Positions 8,480-19,981 are shown, counted from the stretch's first letter. The stretch: DNA of 64,000 bases from Stenotrophomonas sp. 704A1 (GCF_030549525.1 NZ_CP130831.1:1327501-1391500); one strand, 5' to 3'. Notes: generated by a model not told the origin, from the sequence alone. Numbers and translations: made by a program.

Positions 8480-9673
8480 ATGCGCCTGCGCCGCAGTCTG
8501 CTGTGCCTTGCCCTCGCCACCGCCGCCCCGGTGTTCGCCGCCGACATCACTTTCTGGGACACGCCGCAGCGGGGTGGCAACAGCTTCAACCAGGCGCCGC
8601 CCGACCGCGCCTACTTCCAGGCACTGCGTGACACCGGCGCGACCTGGGTACGGCTGAGCCCGGACAAGTGGAAAAGTGCTGGCGGCCGCGATTTCCTGAT
8701 GGGCGATGCCGACCATTACCAGGGGCTGGTGCAGGCCGACGTGGCCACCCTGCGCCGCGCGCTGGATGACGCCAATGCCGTAGGCCTGAAAGTGGTGCTG
8801 GTCCCCCTGTCGCTGCCCCTGCTGCGCTGGAAACAGAAGAACGGCGACGTGGTCGACCAGCGGCTGTGGCAGTCCATCGACAACCATGCGCCCGCACAGC
8901 GTTTCTGGCGCGATCTGGCGACCGCGCTGAAAGGCCACCCGGCGCTGGCGGCGTACAACCTGATCAATGAACCGGCACCCGAATACGGCACTGCGTTGGC
9001 CGAGCACGCGCCGCGCGCGGCCATGCAGCGGTGGTATGCCAGCGTGCAGGACGGCCCGCGCGACCTGCGCGTGCTGTACCGCAGTCTGATCGCCAGCGTG
9101 CGTGCAGTCGATGCGGACATGCCGTTGATGCTCGATGCCGGCTGGTATGCCGCTGCCGATGCCTTCGACTACTGGCCTGCACCGCTGGAGGACGCGAAGC
9201 TGCTGTACAGCGTGCACATGTACGAGCCGTATGCCGCCACCAGCGCGCCCAATCAGAAGCGGGCCACACCGTACCGCTATCCGGCCGAGGTGCCGTTCGG
9301 CCCGGGCAGGGAGCCGTGGGATGCCGCGCGCGTGCGCAGCTACCTGCAGCAGCCGATCGACTGGGCCCAGCGCCATGGCATCGGTGCGAACCGGATGGTG
9401 GTGGGCGAGTTCGGTTGCATGCGGCGCTGGCCGGATTGCGGCGCGTACCTGCGCGATGTCGTGGCCGTGGCCGAGCAGCAGAAGGTGCACTGGGCGTTCT
9501 ATGCCTTCCGCGAGGATGGCTGGGACGGCATGGATTACGAACTGGGCGACAAGGCGCTGCCGTGGTCGTACTGGCAGGCGGTGGAGAAGGGCAGTGCAGT
9601 GCAGCCACCGCGCTCGATGCAGGCGCCGTTGTTCGCGCCGATCCTGCAGCGGTTGAAGAACGGGACGCGTTGA
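8480..9673 (+). CDS. Secreted glycoside hydrolase family 5 (cellulase-type)
   Basis: 397 residues with a Sec signal peptide (MRLRRSLLCLALATAAPVFA, cleavage after residue 20). The fold is a GH5 (beta/alpha)8 barrel: the acid/base is Glu164 in YNLINEPAPE and the likely nucleophile is Glu310 in RMVVGEFGCMRR; HMYEPY near 246 is the conserved His/Tyr strand. GGAAG before the ATG at 8480 supports this start over the longer open frame. It would cleave beta-linked glucans or mannans in the periplasm or outside the cell; the exact substrate cannot be told. A cluster of four SMAG elements follows. Confidence 0.85.
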   Translation: MRLRRSLLCLALATAAPVFAADITFWDTPQRGGNSFNQAPPDRAYFQALRDTGATWVRLSPDKWKSAGGRDFLMGDADHYQGLVQADVATLRRALDDANAVGLKVVLVPLSLPLLRWKQKNGDVVDQRLWQSIDNHAPAQRFWRDLATALKGHPALAAYNLINEPAPEYGTALAEHAPRAAMQRWYASVQDGPRDLRVLYRSLIASVRAVDADMPLMLDAGWYAAADAFDYWPAPLEDAKLLYSVHMYEPYAATSAPNQKRATPYRYPAEVPFGPGREPWDAARVRSYLQQPIDWAQRHGIGANRMVVGEFGCMRRWPDCGAYLRDVVAVAEQQKVHWAFYAFREDGWDGMDYELGDKALPWSYWQAVEKGSAVQPPRSMQAPLFAPILQRLKNGTR

Positions 9674-9691
9674 AACGGCAACCGCTGCGCT

Positions 9692-9853
9692 CGCCGGGCA
9701 TGGCCCGGCGCTACCGATATATGCAGGGGGAGCGCCGGGCCATGCCCGGCGACACCGATGCGTCACGCCCGTGTCCGGGTAGCGCCGGGCCATGCCCGGC
9801 GACGCCGTTGCGTCCCGCCCGTGTCCAGGTAGCGCCGGGCCATGCCCGGCGAC
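9692..9853. repeat. Cluster of four SMAG elements
   Basis: One reverse unit (9692-9715) is followed by three forward units starting near 9730, 9778 and 9828. Each carries GCGCCGGGCCATGCCCGGC, and the last three are spaced almost exactly 50 bases apart with similar linkers (GTGTCC-type), which suggests local amplification. The cluster fills the gap between two convergent genes (GH5 and katG) and probably serves as their shared terminator. Confidence 0.85.
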
Positions 9854-9865
9854 ACCCGGGGCCGG

Positions 9866-12112
<2,247 letters not shown>

Positions 12113-12158
12113 CTACCTGTGGACTGGCGAAAGGTGGAATCGGGGATGCCCACCCACC

Positions 12159-12221
12159 ATAGGCACCACCTAAGGATGGGTAAATTCGATTGATTCAACC
12201 GATGCGATAGTGACTGCCTAT
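12159..12221 (-). promoter_or_regulatory. Candidate OxyR half-sites upstream of katG
   Basis: ATAG-N7-CTAA at 12159-12173 and a perfect ATAG-N7-CTAT at 12207-12221. OxyR tetramers bind four such tetranucleotides spaced by seven bases; here each motif gives one good dimer half-site, and the flanking tetranucleotides are poor. Their place 50-115 bases before katG, a classic OxyR target, makes the call plausible. Confidence 0.5.
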
Positions 12222-12252
12222 GATCGGCAGGGCTTGGACGGTTGTGACGCGA

Positions 12253-12864
12253 TCAGCGTTTGAGCAGGCCCGCGCCCAGCTTCAGCAGATCACTGGCACC
12301 GAACTGGCCATCGCCGTCCTGGTCCAGCGTGCCGCCGAGCAGGCTGCCGAGGCCGCCACCGGCATTCCGGGTTTCCTGGCCCAGCGCCTGGCTGAGCTCG
12401 CCGGCGTTGCCACCCTGGGCGAAGCGTTGGGCGAGGAAGGACATCACGATGGGGGCGAGGATCGCCAGCAGCTTGCCGGAGGTGCCGCTGTCCAGGCCGG
12501 TCTTCTGGCCCAGCGCCTCGGCCGCCTGCGGGGTCTGCCCGCCGAACACATGGCCGAGGATGCCGGCGCCGTTGGTGGCATTGCCGCCACCGCCGCCCAT
12601 CACCGCGCCGAGGATGCTGCCCAGGTCGAAGCCGCCACCGCCGGCCGCGCCAGCGTGATCGCGCTGCAGGGCGTTGAGCAGGGACTGCGCACCCTGCGGT
12701 TCGCTGGCGTTCTGGCCCATCGCGCCGAGCAGCAGCGGCAGGGCGCTGCCGACCGCCTGGGTTGCCTGGCGGCTGTCCAGACCGAGCTGCTGCGATACCT
12801 GCTGCAGGCCCTGGCCCTGCTGCAGCTGCTGGAAGAGGGTGGCGGCAAGCGATTCGGTGTTCAT
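12253..12864 (-). CDS. DUF937 domain protein with C-terminal EF-hand-like loop
   Basis: 203 residues. The start at 12864 (MNTESLAATLFQQL) is supported by GGAGA upstream. The N-terminal half is Gln-rich and helical (QQGQGLQQVSQQLG, then GSALPLLLGAMGQNAS), and the middle contains glycine-rich linkers and KLLAILAPIVMSFLAQ, matching the DUF937/YidB-like family of bacterial proteins of unknown function. The C-terminus has DQDGDGQFGASDLL, a DxDxDG calcium-binding-type loop. It is transcribed separately from katG and has no informative neighbour. Confidence 0.75.
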   Translation of the reverse strand: MNTESLAATLFQQLQQGQGLQQVSQQLGLDSRQATQAVGSALPLLLGAMGQNASEPQGAQSLLNALQRDHAGAAGGGGFDLGSILGAVMGGGGGNATNGAGILGHVFGGQTPQAAEALGQKTGLDSGTSGKLLAILAPIVMSFLAQRFAQGGNAGELSQALGQETRNAGGGLGSLLGGTLDQDGDGQFGASDLLKLGAGLLKR

Positions 12865-12968
12865 GGCGGTCTCCAGTCTGTGAAGGAAGAACCGCCCGAG
12901 CATAACGCCGCCTGCACTACGGGAATGCGAAGGCTTCATGCCGCCGGGCCCCACCGACGACCCATCAC

Positions 12969-12993
12969 CGGTAGCGCCGGGCCATGCCCGGCG
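12969..12993. repeat. SMAG element
   Basis: One forward GGTAGCGCCGGGC-CAT-GCCCGGCGG unit between the stop of mutS and the start of the DUF937 gene. It could act as the mutS terminator when read on the minus strand. Confidence 0.8.
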
Positions 12994-13020
12994 GCCGATC
13001 ACCCGGCCCGGCGGACGCCG

Positions 13021-15612
13021 TTACAGCAACGCCTTCAACCGGTATAGCGCTTCCAGCGCCTGCTTCGGGGTCAGCTCGTCCGGATCGATCGCGGCCAGGG
13101 CTTCCTGTGCCTTGTTGGCCGGGGCGGCAAACAGGCCGAACTGCTGCGGCGCGTCCAGCGCCTGCGGCGCCAGCTCGGCGGCGTGGCTTTCCCCGCCGCG
13201 CTGTTCCAGCTCGGCCAGGCGCCTACGTGCCTGTGCCACGGTGGCGCGCGGCAGGCCGGCCAGCGCCGCTACCTGCAGGCCGAAGCTGCGGTTGGCCGGG
13301 CCGTCCTTCACTGCGTGCATGAACACCAGTGCGTCGCCATGTTCGACCGCATCCAGGTGCACGTTGGCGATACCGCTGCGGCCGCCCTCGTGCTGCTCAT
13401 CGGCCAGGGCCGTCAGTTCGAAGTAGTGGGTGGCGAACAGGGTGTAGCAGCGGTTCTGGTAGGCCAGGTGACGGGCCACCGCGTCGGCCAGCGCCAGGCC
13501 ATCGTAGGTGGAGGTACCGCGGCCGATCTCGTCCATCAGCACCAGCGAATGCGCGGTGGCGTGATGCAGGATGTAGCTGGTTTCGGCCATTTCCACCATG
13601 AAGGTCGACTGCCCGCGGGCCAGGTCGTCGCCGGCGCCGATGCGGGTCAGGATGCGGTCGATCGGCCCGATCAGCGCACGGCTGGCGGGCACGAAGCTGC
13701 CGATGTGGGCCAGCAGCACGATCAGCGCGTTCTGCCGCATGTAGGTCGATTTACCGCCCATGTTCGGGCCGGTGATGACCAGCATGCGGCGGTTCGGGTG
13801 CAGGTCCAGATCGTTCGGTTCGAACGGCTGCTCGCGCACGGCTTCGACCACCGGGTGGCGGCCGCGCTCGATCTTCAGGCACGGCTCGGCCTGCAGCTGC
13901 GGGCGTGACCAGTCCAGCGCCTGCGCACGTTCGGCGAAGGCGGCCAGCACGTCCAGTTCGCTCAATGCGGCGGCGCACTGCTTGAGCGGTTCCAGCTGCG
14001 TGCCCAGCGTGTCCAGCAGCTGCTCGTACAGATACTTTTCGCGCGACAGCGAACGGTCGCGCGCGGACAGTACCTTGTCCTCGAAGGCCTTCAGCTCTTC
14101 GGTGATGTAACGCTCGGCGTTGGTCAGCGTCTGCCGGCGCGTGTAGTGCACCGGTGCGCGGTCGGACTGGCCCTTGCTGATCTCGATGTAGTAGCCGTGC
14201 ACACGGTTGTAGCCGACCTTCAGGGTGGCGATGCCGCTGCTTTCGCGCTCGCGCTGTTCCAGGTCGACCAGGAACTGGTCGGCGTGGGTGGACAGGCGGC
14301 GCAGCTCGTCCAGCTCTTCGTCGAAGCCATCGGCCAGCACGCCGCCATCGCTCAGCTTCAGCGGCGGCATCTCGGCGATCGCGCTGGCCAGCAGGTGGGC
14401 GCATTCGTCGTGTTCGCCGAGCGCAGCGTGCAGGGTCTGCAGGCGTGGGGAGTCCAGCGGCGCCAGCACCTCGCGCACGGCCGGCAGCAGGCCGAGGCCA
14501 TCGCGCAGGGTGGAGAAGTCGCGCGGCCGTGCCGAGCGCAGGGCAACGCGGGTAAGGATGCGTTCCAGGTCGCCGAGGCGGCGGAACTGTTCGCGGATGT
14601 CTGCGTCCGCGCCGCGGTCGATCAGTGTTTCCACCGCGTGGTGGCGCTGCACCAGCACCTCGCGCAGGCGCAGCGGCCGATGCAGCCAGCGGCGCAGCAG
14701 CCGGCCGCCCATCGGCGTCACCGTGCTGTCGAGCACGCCCAGCAGGGTATTGCGGGTATCGCCGTCGACGCGGGTGTCCAGTTCCAGATGGCGACGCGTT
14801 GCCGCGTTCATCGCGATCGCTTCGCCGGCGGTTTCCATCGCGATCGAGGTCAGGTGCGGCAGGCGCTGCTTCTGGGTCTCTTCGACATAGCCGAGCAGGG
14901 CGCCGGCCGCCGCGGTGGCGCGCGGCTTGTCATCGATGCCGAAACCGCTCAGGTCATGCAGCTTGAAGAACGCCAGCAGCTGGCGGCGGCCGCTGTCCGC
15001 ATCGAACAGCCACGGCGCACGGCGGCGCACGCCGGTGCGCTGGCGCAGGAACTCCGGCCAGTTCTCTTCGTCCGGCACCAGCAGTTCGGCCGGCTCCAGG
15101 CGCGCGAGTTCGGCTTCCAGCGCGTCATCGGTGTCCACTTCGTTGACCAGGAAGCGGCCGCCGGCCAGGTCGGCCCAGGCCAGCCCATAGCCGTTCTTGC
15201 TGCGCGACAGGGCCATCAGCAGGGTGTCGCGGCGCTCGTCCAGCAGCGCCTCGTCGGTGACCGTGCCGGGGGTGACGATGCGCACCACCTTGCGCTCGAC
15301 CAGGCCCTTGGCCAGGGCCGGGTCGCCAATCTGTTCGCAGATGGCGACCGACTCACCCAGCGCCACCAGGCGGGCCAGGTAGCCCTCGTAGGCATGCACC
15401 GGCACGCCTGCCATCGGGATCGGGGCGCCACCGGAGCTGCCGCGCTGGGTCAGGGTGATGTCCAGCAGCCGCGCCGCCTTGCGCGCATCGTCGTAGAACA
15501 GTTCGTAGAAGTCGCCCATGCGGAAGAACAGCAGCAGGTCCGGATACTCGGACTTGGCTGCGAAGAACTGCTTCATCAGCGGGGTGTGTTCGGCGGACTT
15601 GTCTTTGGACAT
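13021..15612 (-). CDS. mutS: DNA mismatch repair protein MutS
   Basis: 863 residues, full length. MutS recognises mismatches and small loops and starts methyl-directed repair with MutL. The mismatch-reading Phe-x-Glu motif is in [15 protein letters not shown] near residues 30-45. The C-terminal ATPase has Walker [10 protein letters not shown] at about 616-624, and Walker B in [16 protein letters not shown] near 695. The C-terminal region ends with the [17 protein letters not shown] dimerisation/tetramerisation motif. The start at 15612 ([15 protein letters not shown]) matches the family; the longer open frame upstream is not coding-like. Confidence 0.97.
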   Translation of the reverse strand: MSKDKSAEHTPLMKQFFAAKSEYPDLLLFFRMGDFYELFYDDARKAARLLDITLTQRGSSGGAPIPMAGVPVHAYEGYLARLVALGESVAICEQIGDPALAKGLVERKVVRIVTPGTVTDEALLDERRDTLLMALSRSKNGYGLAWADLAGGRFLVNEVDTDDALEAELARLEPAELLVPDEENWPEFLRQRTGVRRRAPWLFDADSGRRQLLAFFKLHDLSGFGIDDKPRATAAAGALLGYVEETQKQRLPHLTSIAMETAGEAIAMNAATRRHLELDTRVDGDTRNTLLGVLDSTVTPMGGRLLRRWLHRPLRLREVLVQRHHAVETLIDRGADADIREQFRRLGDLERILTRVALRSARPRDFSTLRDGLGLLPAVREVLAPLDSPRLQTLHAALGEHDECAHLLASAIAEMPPLKLSDGGVLADGFDEELDELRRLSTHADQFLVDLEQRERESSGIATLKVGYNRVHGYYIEISKGQSDRAPVHYTRRQTLTNAERYITEELKAFEDKVLSARDRSLSREKYLYEQLLDTLGTQLEPLKQCAAALSELDVLAAFAERAQALDWSRPQLQAEPCLKIERGRHPVVEAVREQPFEPNDLDLHPNRRMLVITGPNMGGKSTYMRQNALIVLLAHIGSFVPASRALIGPIDRILTRIGAGDDLARGQSTFMVEMAETSYILHHATAHSLVLMDEIGRGTSTYDGLALADAVARHLAYQNRCYTLFATHYFELTALADEQHEGGRSGIANVHLDAVEHGDALVFMHAVKDGPANRSFGLQVAALAGLPRATVAQARRRLAELEQRGGESHAAELAPQALDAPQQFGLFAAPANKAQEALAAIDPDELTPKQALEALYRLKALL

Positions 15613-15745
15613 GGGACTCGTGGATCTGGGCGTCCGGCCGCGCCGGAGGGCGGCGGCAGCGGAGCGGGTACAGGGCCGTCCATGGTAACTGCTGGGGCGC
15701 AGGGCTGCCGCCACCGATGGCAGGCCGGTACGGCACTGCAAGGGG

Positions 15746-16138
15746 TCAGGCCGGGACCAGGGTGATCTGCCGGTGGCCGCTGAAGATTTCCATGACGATC
15801 TCGAAGTAGGTCGTGCCTTCGCCCTGTTGCAGGGCCTGCAGCTGGCGGGCAATGGCCTGTGTATTGAAGCTGCCCGGTGTGTCCAGCTTGGCTTGCAGCC
15901 ACTGGCGGGTGGTCTCCATGCCCAGCGCCGTGCGGCTGTGGGCGATGTCGCGCCAGATCAGCGTGGCCTGTGCCTGGCCGGCCAACGCGCCGTACCCGCC
16001 GTACAGCAGGTCATCCAGCGCATCCAGGCTGGGCGCCAGCTGCCAGTCTTCGCCGGCCATGAACACGCGGTTGATCTCCGCGTACAGGCTGGCGATGTCA
16101 TTGATGGCGGCGCCTTCAATCTGTAGGACGAGTTTCAT
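15746..16138 (-). CDS. Barstar-like (ribonuclease inhibitor family) protein
   Basis: 130 residues. The N-terminal half has the barstar plan: a first strand [14 protein letters not shown], a helix containing LYAEINRVF, and [14 protein letters not shown] near residue 38-50, corresponding to the Asp-rich helix that plugs barnase's active site. The rest ([17 protein letters not shown] and the C-terminal YFEIVMEIF) forms the remaining helices and strand. No barnase-type RNase gene is adjacent. Barstar-fold proteins also serve as immunity proteins in polymorphic toxin systems, and this gene borders the orphan CDI island, but whether it belongs to it is unclear. Confidence 0.65.
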   Translation of the reverse strand: MKLVLQIEGAAINDIASLYAEINRVFMAGEDWQLAPSLDALDDLLYGGYGALAGQAQATLIWRDIAHSRTALGMETTRQWLQAKLDTPGSFNTQAIARQLQALQQGEGTTYFEIVMEIFSGHRQITLVPA

Positions 16139-16500
16139 GCGCCCACTGTAGCGTTGCCTGCGGCCCTCCGCTGGCCTTCAACGCAGGAACCAGGACCCGG
16201 GATAGTCCGGGCGGCCTTGACCATGGAATCGGTTCTACGACTGGAAAGCGTGTCAAGCATGCAATGACACATGCGCTTCCAAACCCTGCAACGTCGACGC
16301 ATGCCGTTTTCGTTGCGGATGGAGCCAGGTTGATTTCTCTCGTTGGCGAGACCGGGAGAATGAAGGGAACGGCGGTGCCTGGAGATTCGGGAGCACACAT
16401 CGGCCCAACGGGGCGAGTGATCGGCCTTGCTGGCGGGAACAACGCAAGAACTATTGTTGAACCTGGTGCCAGCAAAATAAAATTCGGGTGTCACTGTACG
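16139..16500. other. Non-coding or decayed stretch at the left edge of the CDI island
   Basis: Both strands can be read through in places, but no frame gives a recognisable protein. Composition shifts from the genome's usual GC-rich style to a mixed, AT-richer style near 16250. It most likely holds the decayed tail of a toxin gene that once preceded the zinc-ribbon gene, but I cannot show this. Confidence 0.4.
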
Positions 16501-16722
16501 GTGAGGTGCTCGTTGATCTGTCCACTTTGTGAGCAAGGTGAGATGCTCGAGGCTCACGTCAAGGAGAGTGGTGTTCAGATAGTTGTCTGCGACGAATGTG
16601 ATGCCTTCTGGTTTTCTTTGATGGATATCGGCGTTTCTCCGTTCAGGGATCTTGAGACGTATCTTGAGGAGAATTCGATTGCTCCATCTTGGGAGTCAAT
16701 TTCCGTGGATGAGCGCCGGTGA
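16501..16722 (+). CDS. Orphan zinc-ribbon immunity-like protein
   Basis: About 73 residues from a GTG at 16501; an in-frame ATG exists at 16264, but the upstream part does not look coding. Two knuckles, CPLC near residue 7 and CDEC near 35, are separated by about 24 residues, followed by AFWFSLMDIG and an acidic C-terminus (FRDLETYLEENSIAPSWES). Small CPxC...CDECD-(L/A)W proteins of this type are common next to Rhs and CdiA toxin tips and are presumed immunity or accessory proteins. No matching toxin remains upstream. Confidence 0.55.
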   Translation: MRCSLICPLCEQGEMLEAHVKESGVQIVVCDECDAFWFSLMDIGVSPFRDLETYLEENSIAPSWESISVDERR

Positions 16723-17019
16723 TGCTTTGATGCACGTGAGTGAGTGGGGCGAAGATGGCCGCCAACCGCGCAGCGCTGGCGAAGGAGCTATCTGTCTGAG
16801 GGTGGATGTCTCCGCTATCCAGCGCAGGGCGATTGCGCCCGAGATGATCTGCCTGGACAGAAGAAGCGATTGCTGCGTGAACTCGGTCTCCTTGTGGATG
16901 CGTTGGTGCATCTCCACGTCGCGTTTGTAGGGCTTGGCAAGATCCTCGGGGGTAAGCTTCTTCCGTGGCGTGCCGTGCGCGTATGTGCTAATTCCTTGCC
17001 TGATATGACTGCCGTCCAC
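16696..17019 (-). pseudogene. Possible decayed minus-strand gene, unknown
   Basis: A 107-codon frame. Its middle third (PRKKLTPEDLAKPYKRDVEM, continuing through HQRIHKETEFTQQSLLLSRQ) has the codon pattern and charge mix of a real protein, while both ends look random. It lies directly downstream of, and in the same direction as, the truncated ATPase, so it could be the remains of a second gene of the same lost operon. I do not recognise the family. Confidence 0.25.
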
Positions 17020-17076
17020 ATTCGCGCGGATTGCTGTTGAACATACCCAACTGCATGGATTTCCGTTCGATAGATG

Positions 17077-17760
17077 CTAGGAAATATCAAGTGGGGCAAT
17101 GAGCTTCCCTTCCCACGAGATAGGTTTGTGAGCGACGCCGTCTGTCACGTAGCTGAAAATGGTGGGGGACTCATCGAACGACGCCGCGACGATGCTCTGA
17201 AGGTTTGGAGATGCAATGGGTGCTTTGAACAGTGCCCGCTGACTCTCCTGACTCATCGAGTGCTGGCCAGGCTCGTCCAGGAGCAGGAACCCTGGGTGGT
17301 GGCCCTTGGGCTTGCTCATCTCCGAAGCCTGATAGAGGGCAATAAGGTAGGCCCATATCAGGCGAACAAAGTCACTCGCGCTGGATTCAGATTTGATGTC
17401 AGGCCTCTGGCGATACTCCCGGAGTTCAATGTCGCTCAGTGACGGCGTCAATGATTTGTCGCTGATACTGACATCCCTGATGTTGGCGACGCTTGTGTAG
17501 CCGAAGGATCCCGCGTTCGCTCTGAAGTTCTTCTCGAACAACCCGATGGTTGCTTCGTCACTATCGGTGTACAGATTCTTGGGAAGCGCGGCCCGCAACT
17601 GCTGATTCGTTCTCAGGCGATCAGCAGTAGAAGCGAGTTCTCCCGCACTGATCACAAGTGCTGCGGGTGTTAAGGGCGGAGCCTTGGCCAAGGGTGGGAA
17701 AGCACCACCTGCGTCAGTCGCTTCGTCCGCTGAAGTCGGGACGTCTCGTGGCGCATTGGA
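17077..17760 (-). pseudogene. 5'-truncated AAA/SMC-like ATPase, C-terminal remnant
   Basis: About 205-228 codons of the C-terminal part of a P-loop ATPase. FLLLDEPGQHSMS (roughly residue 145 of the remnant) is a Walker B motif with the catalytic Glu, and SASDFVRLIWAYLIALYQ just before it resembles the ABC-signature helix; a switch-like segment follows (SIVAASFDESPTIF). There is no Walker A: the open frame runs upstream without a convincing start and stops making sense near 17760, where sense-strand cdiA homology begins. The simplest reading is that recombination replaced the 5' part with the cdiA fragment. SMC-like ATPases of this style are frequent in defence loci. Confidence 0.55.
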
Positions 17761-19661
17761 GTATCTGTGACTATCGCAGTGTTCGCGAGCAGACAGGAAT
17801 CGCGGCGGGTAGCGGTGGATTCCAGCTGCAGGTGGGGGGCAATACCCACCTCGCTGGTGCTGTGATCGGCAGTACTGCCGATCCGTCCAAGAATCAGCTA
17901 TCTACGGGCAGCCTGTCGTTCGAGGAGCTGAAGAATCGTGCCGAGTTCCTTTCTGCGTCCGTCAGTGGCGGTACAAGCGGCGGTGGCAATCCCTCGGATG
18001 GCTTCTCGTTCGATCCGTCACTGGTGCCCGGTCTGCCGACAGGGGACAGCAAGAGTTCCACAACTCGCAGTGGCTTGGCAGATGGAACGGTCGAGATCCG
18101 CAGCGGTGACGACTCCGCACTGGCAGGTTTGCAGCGTGGCGTGACGGGCTTGGACAACGCCAATGGCTTTGCGCCGATCTTTGACGAGAGAAAGGTGCAG
18201 GAGAGGCAGGAACTGACCCAGATGCTGGGTGCCATCGGCTTTGAAGTGATCGGCAACCTGGCCGCAAACAAGACTGCCCAGGCAAATGCAGACCTGGAAG
18301 TGGCGCGTGCCAATGGCGATGCCGAGGCCGAGGTCGATGCGCTTCGGCGGATTGAGCAGTGGGGTGAGGGCGGACGCAACAAAGTGTTGTTGCATGGCCT
18401 GACCGGCGCAGCGGTGGCGGCATTGAGCGGTGGAGATATTGGTGGCGCTGCAGCTGGCGCAGCCGGTTCCGAGCTGGCCAAGGACGCGATGATCAGGTTC
18501 CTTACGGGGCAGGGAATGGATCCGCGCAGTGCTGAGTTCAACAGTTTGATTGAGTTGGCCAGTGCTGCACTGGGGGGCGTGATAGGTGGCAGTGATGGTG
18601 CAGCGGTCGCGTTGCTGGGAGATCGGTTCAATCGTCAGTTGCACCCTGATGAAATCAATTTCCTAGCCGGGAAAGCAGAGGAGTTTGCCGCTCTGCTCTT
18701 CGGGTGCGGGGAGATATGTAGCGCTGATCAGGTAAGGCAGGCGAGGGGGCGCTTGTTGCGCGAAGCTTATGCGCGTGTAGATGCAATATATGGAGATTAT
18801 GACTCGGACGGTGCGGCGTCCAGCTTCATTGGCTCGCACCCGATGACGTTCGTCGGACCAGATGGCGAGCAGCATGAGGGACTAATCGAGCTGGATAGCG
18901 GGCGGCGCAGTGATCATAGCTTGTACAAGGATCTGCTAGGAAGTCGTAGAAACGAATTCGATCTGCTTACCACCGCCCTTCGGGAGGGAGGTATGACAGA
19001 GGCAGCTGTGAGGCTAGACTACAATCTGCAATTGGCTGAGTTGGCCACGAGTGCGCGCGGTAGGGACGGCGTAGGAATTCTCGAGACTTTCAGTGGTGAA
19101 ATTGGCGGGTTGGGGAGTTTCATCAAGAGTCTGGCCCAGGGGGATGGCGAGTCTGCGGGCCTTGCGGCAATTCCTCTGTTAATCGCTACCAAGCTCCCGG
19201 GTGGGAAGGTCGCAGCGGAGGTCGCGGAGACGTTAGCGTCACAGGTCGTCAAAAGTGCGGGCAAAAAGGCCGGGGCTAATGCAAGGACAGTAGTCGGTCT
19301 GGTTGATGTGGTGAATAATCCTATAACAGGTAGTGTGCAATCCCGAATAAATCTCGCATCTGGCAATAGCAAATTCGGAATGATTCATATTATTAAGCAG
19401 CACCTCAGTGGAAAGCTAAACAAGAGTCAGTTCAGCATATCCGAGGCCGAGCTTAGGGGGGTTCTGCAAAGCCGGAGGCTCGTTAGCTCCCCGATTGTTG
19501 AAGTTGTGGAGAGTAAGAGTCACGGATATTTATATATCCGGCGCGTTGATATGGGCAGGATTGTGGGTTCTGATTATCTTAAAGGGAACGCTCCTACAAA
19601 CTTTATAACCACTATGAGTGACAAGTATGGGAATATAGTCACCGCATTTCCGGGTATCTGA
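17658..19661 (+). CDS. 5'-truncated orphan CdiA fragment with toxin tip (cassette 1)
   Basis: CdiA proteins deliver a variable C-terminal toxin into neighbouring cells on contact. Here only the distal part remains: homology starts near 17778 at VREQTGIAAGSGGFQLQVGG, the FHA-type segment found shortly before the pretoxin region, so the first ~40 codons are antisense to the ATPase remnant. An Ala/Gly-rich pretoxin region follows (GAAVAALSGGDIGGAAAG near residue 245). The last ~110 residues form a toxin-like domain with GMIHIIKQHL, RRVDMGRIVG and the ending SDKYGNIVTAFPG, reminiscent of BECR-fold nucleases. No signal peptide or two-partner secretion domain is present, so it cannot be exported alone. 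The immunity gene starts two bases after the stop. Confidence 0.7.
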   Translation: MLRVLRAEPWPRVGKHHLRQSLRPLKSGRLVAHWSICDYRSVREQTGIAAGSGGFQLQVGGNTHLAGAVIGSTADPSKNQLSTGSLSFEELKNRAEFLSASVSGGTSGGGNPSDGFSFDPSLVPGLPTGDSKSSTTRSGLADGTVEIRSGDDSALAGLQRGVTGLDNANGFAPIFDERKVQERQELTQMLGAIGFEVIGNLAANKTAQANADLEVARANGDAEAEVDALRRIEQWGEGGRNKVLLHGLTGAAVAALSGGDIGGAAAGAAGSELAKDAMIRFLTGQGMDPRSAEFNSLIELASAALGGVIGGSDGAAVALLGDRFNRQLHPDEINFLAGKAEEFAALLFGCGEICSADQVRQARGRLLREAYARVDAIYGDYDSDGAASSFIGSHPMTFVGPDGEQHEGLIELDSGRRSDHSLYKDLLGSRRNEFDLLTTALREGGMTEAAVRLDYNLQLAELATSARGRDGVGILETFSGEIGGLGSFIKSLAQGDGESAGLAAIPLLIATKLPGGKVAAEVAETLASQVVKSAGKKAGANARTVVGLVDVVNNPITGSVQSRINLASGNSKFGMIHIIKQHLSGKLNKSQFSISEAELRGVLQSRRLVSSPIVEVVESKSHGYLYIRRVDMGRIVGSDYLKGNAPTNFITTMSDKYGNIVTAFPGI

Positions 19662-19663
19662 AT

Positions 19664-19981
19664 ATGAATAGGGATTTGGTCGTGAATAGGCTGAAATCAA
19701 CAAGTGGCTGGATTAATTCCCCGGACGGGGATTTGATCAGGAAGCGGCTTATTGCGGAATTAGGTGGCTTCCAAACCGTCGTGGTTCTTCATCATCACTT
19801 TGGTCAGGCGGAGGAGTACTTTGTTTTGATGGTGGATCGCTCATCAATCGTCGAAGTGGAGGTTTCGTCCAGTGGTGTCGAAGACTTCTCGGTTTCCTCG
19901 ATAGCTGATTATTTAAGAATGAATAGAAAATTACCCGCTTCGTTTAGATTTGATATCGAAATGGCTCGCACTATGAGTTGA
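19664..19981 (+). CDS. Probable CDI immunity protein (cassette 1)
   Basis: 105 residues, no signal peptide, AT-richer than the core genome. It begins two bases after the stop of the toxin fragment, the normal spacing of cdiI genes, and so probably neutralises that toxin in the cytoplasm by binding its active site. Notable segments are LIAELGGFQTVVVLHHH and EYFVLMVDRSSIVEVEV, suggesting an alpha/beta fold. I do not recognise a named immunity family. It could still be useful to the host as protection against neighbours that carry the same toxin. Confidence 0.65.
   Translation: MNRDLVVNRLKSTSGWINSPDGDLIRKRLIAELGGFQTVVVLHHHFGQAEEYFVLMVDRSSIVEVEVSSSGVEDFSVSSIADYLRMNRKLPASFRFDIEMARTMS

Noticed and set aside
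15746..16138. Barstar-like gene as part of the CDI island
   Set aside because: Its base composition and codon use match the core genome, and it lies in the same direction as mutS, so I treat it as a core gene bordering the island.
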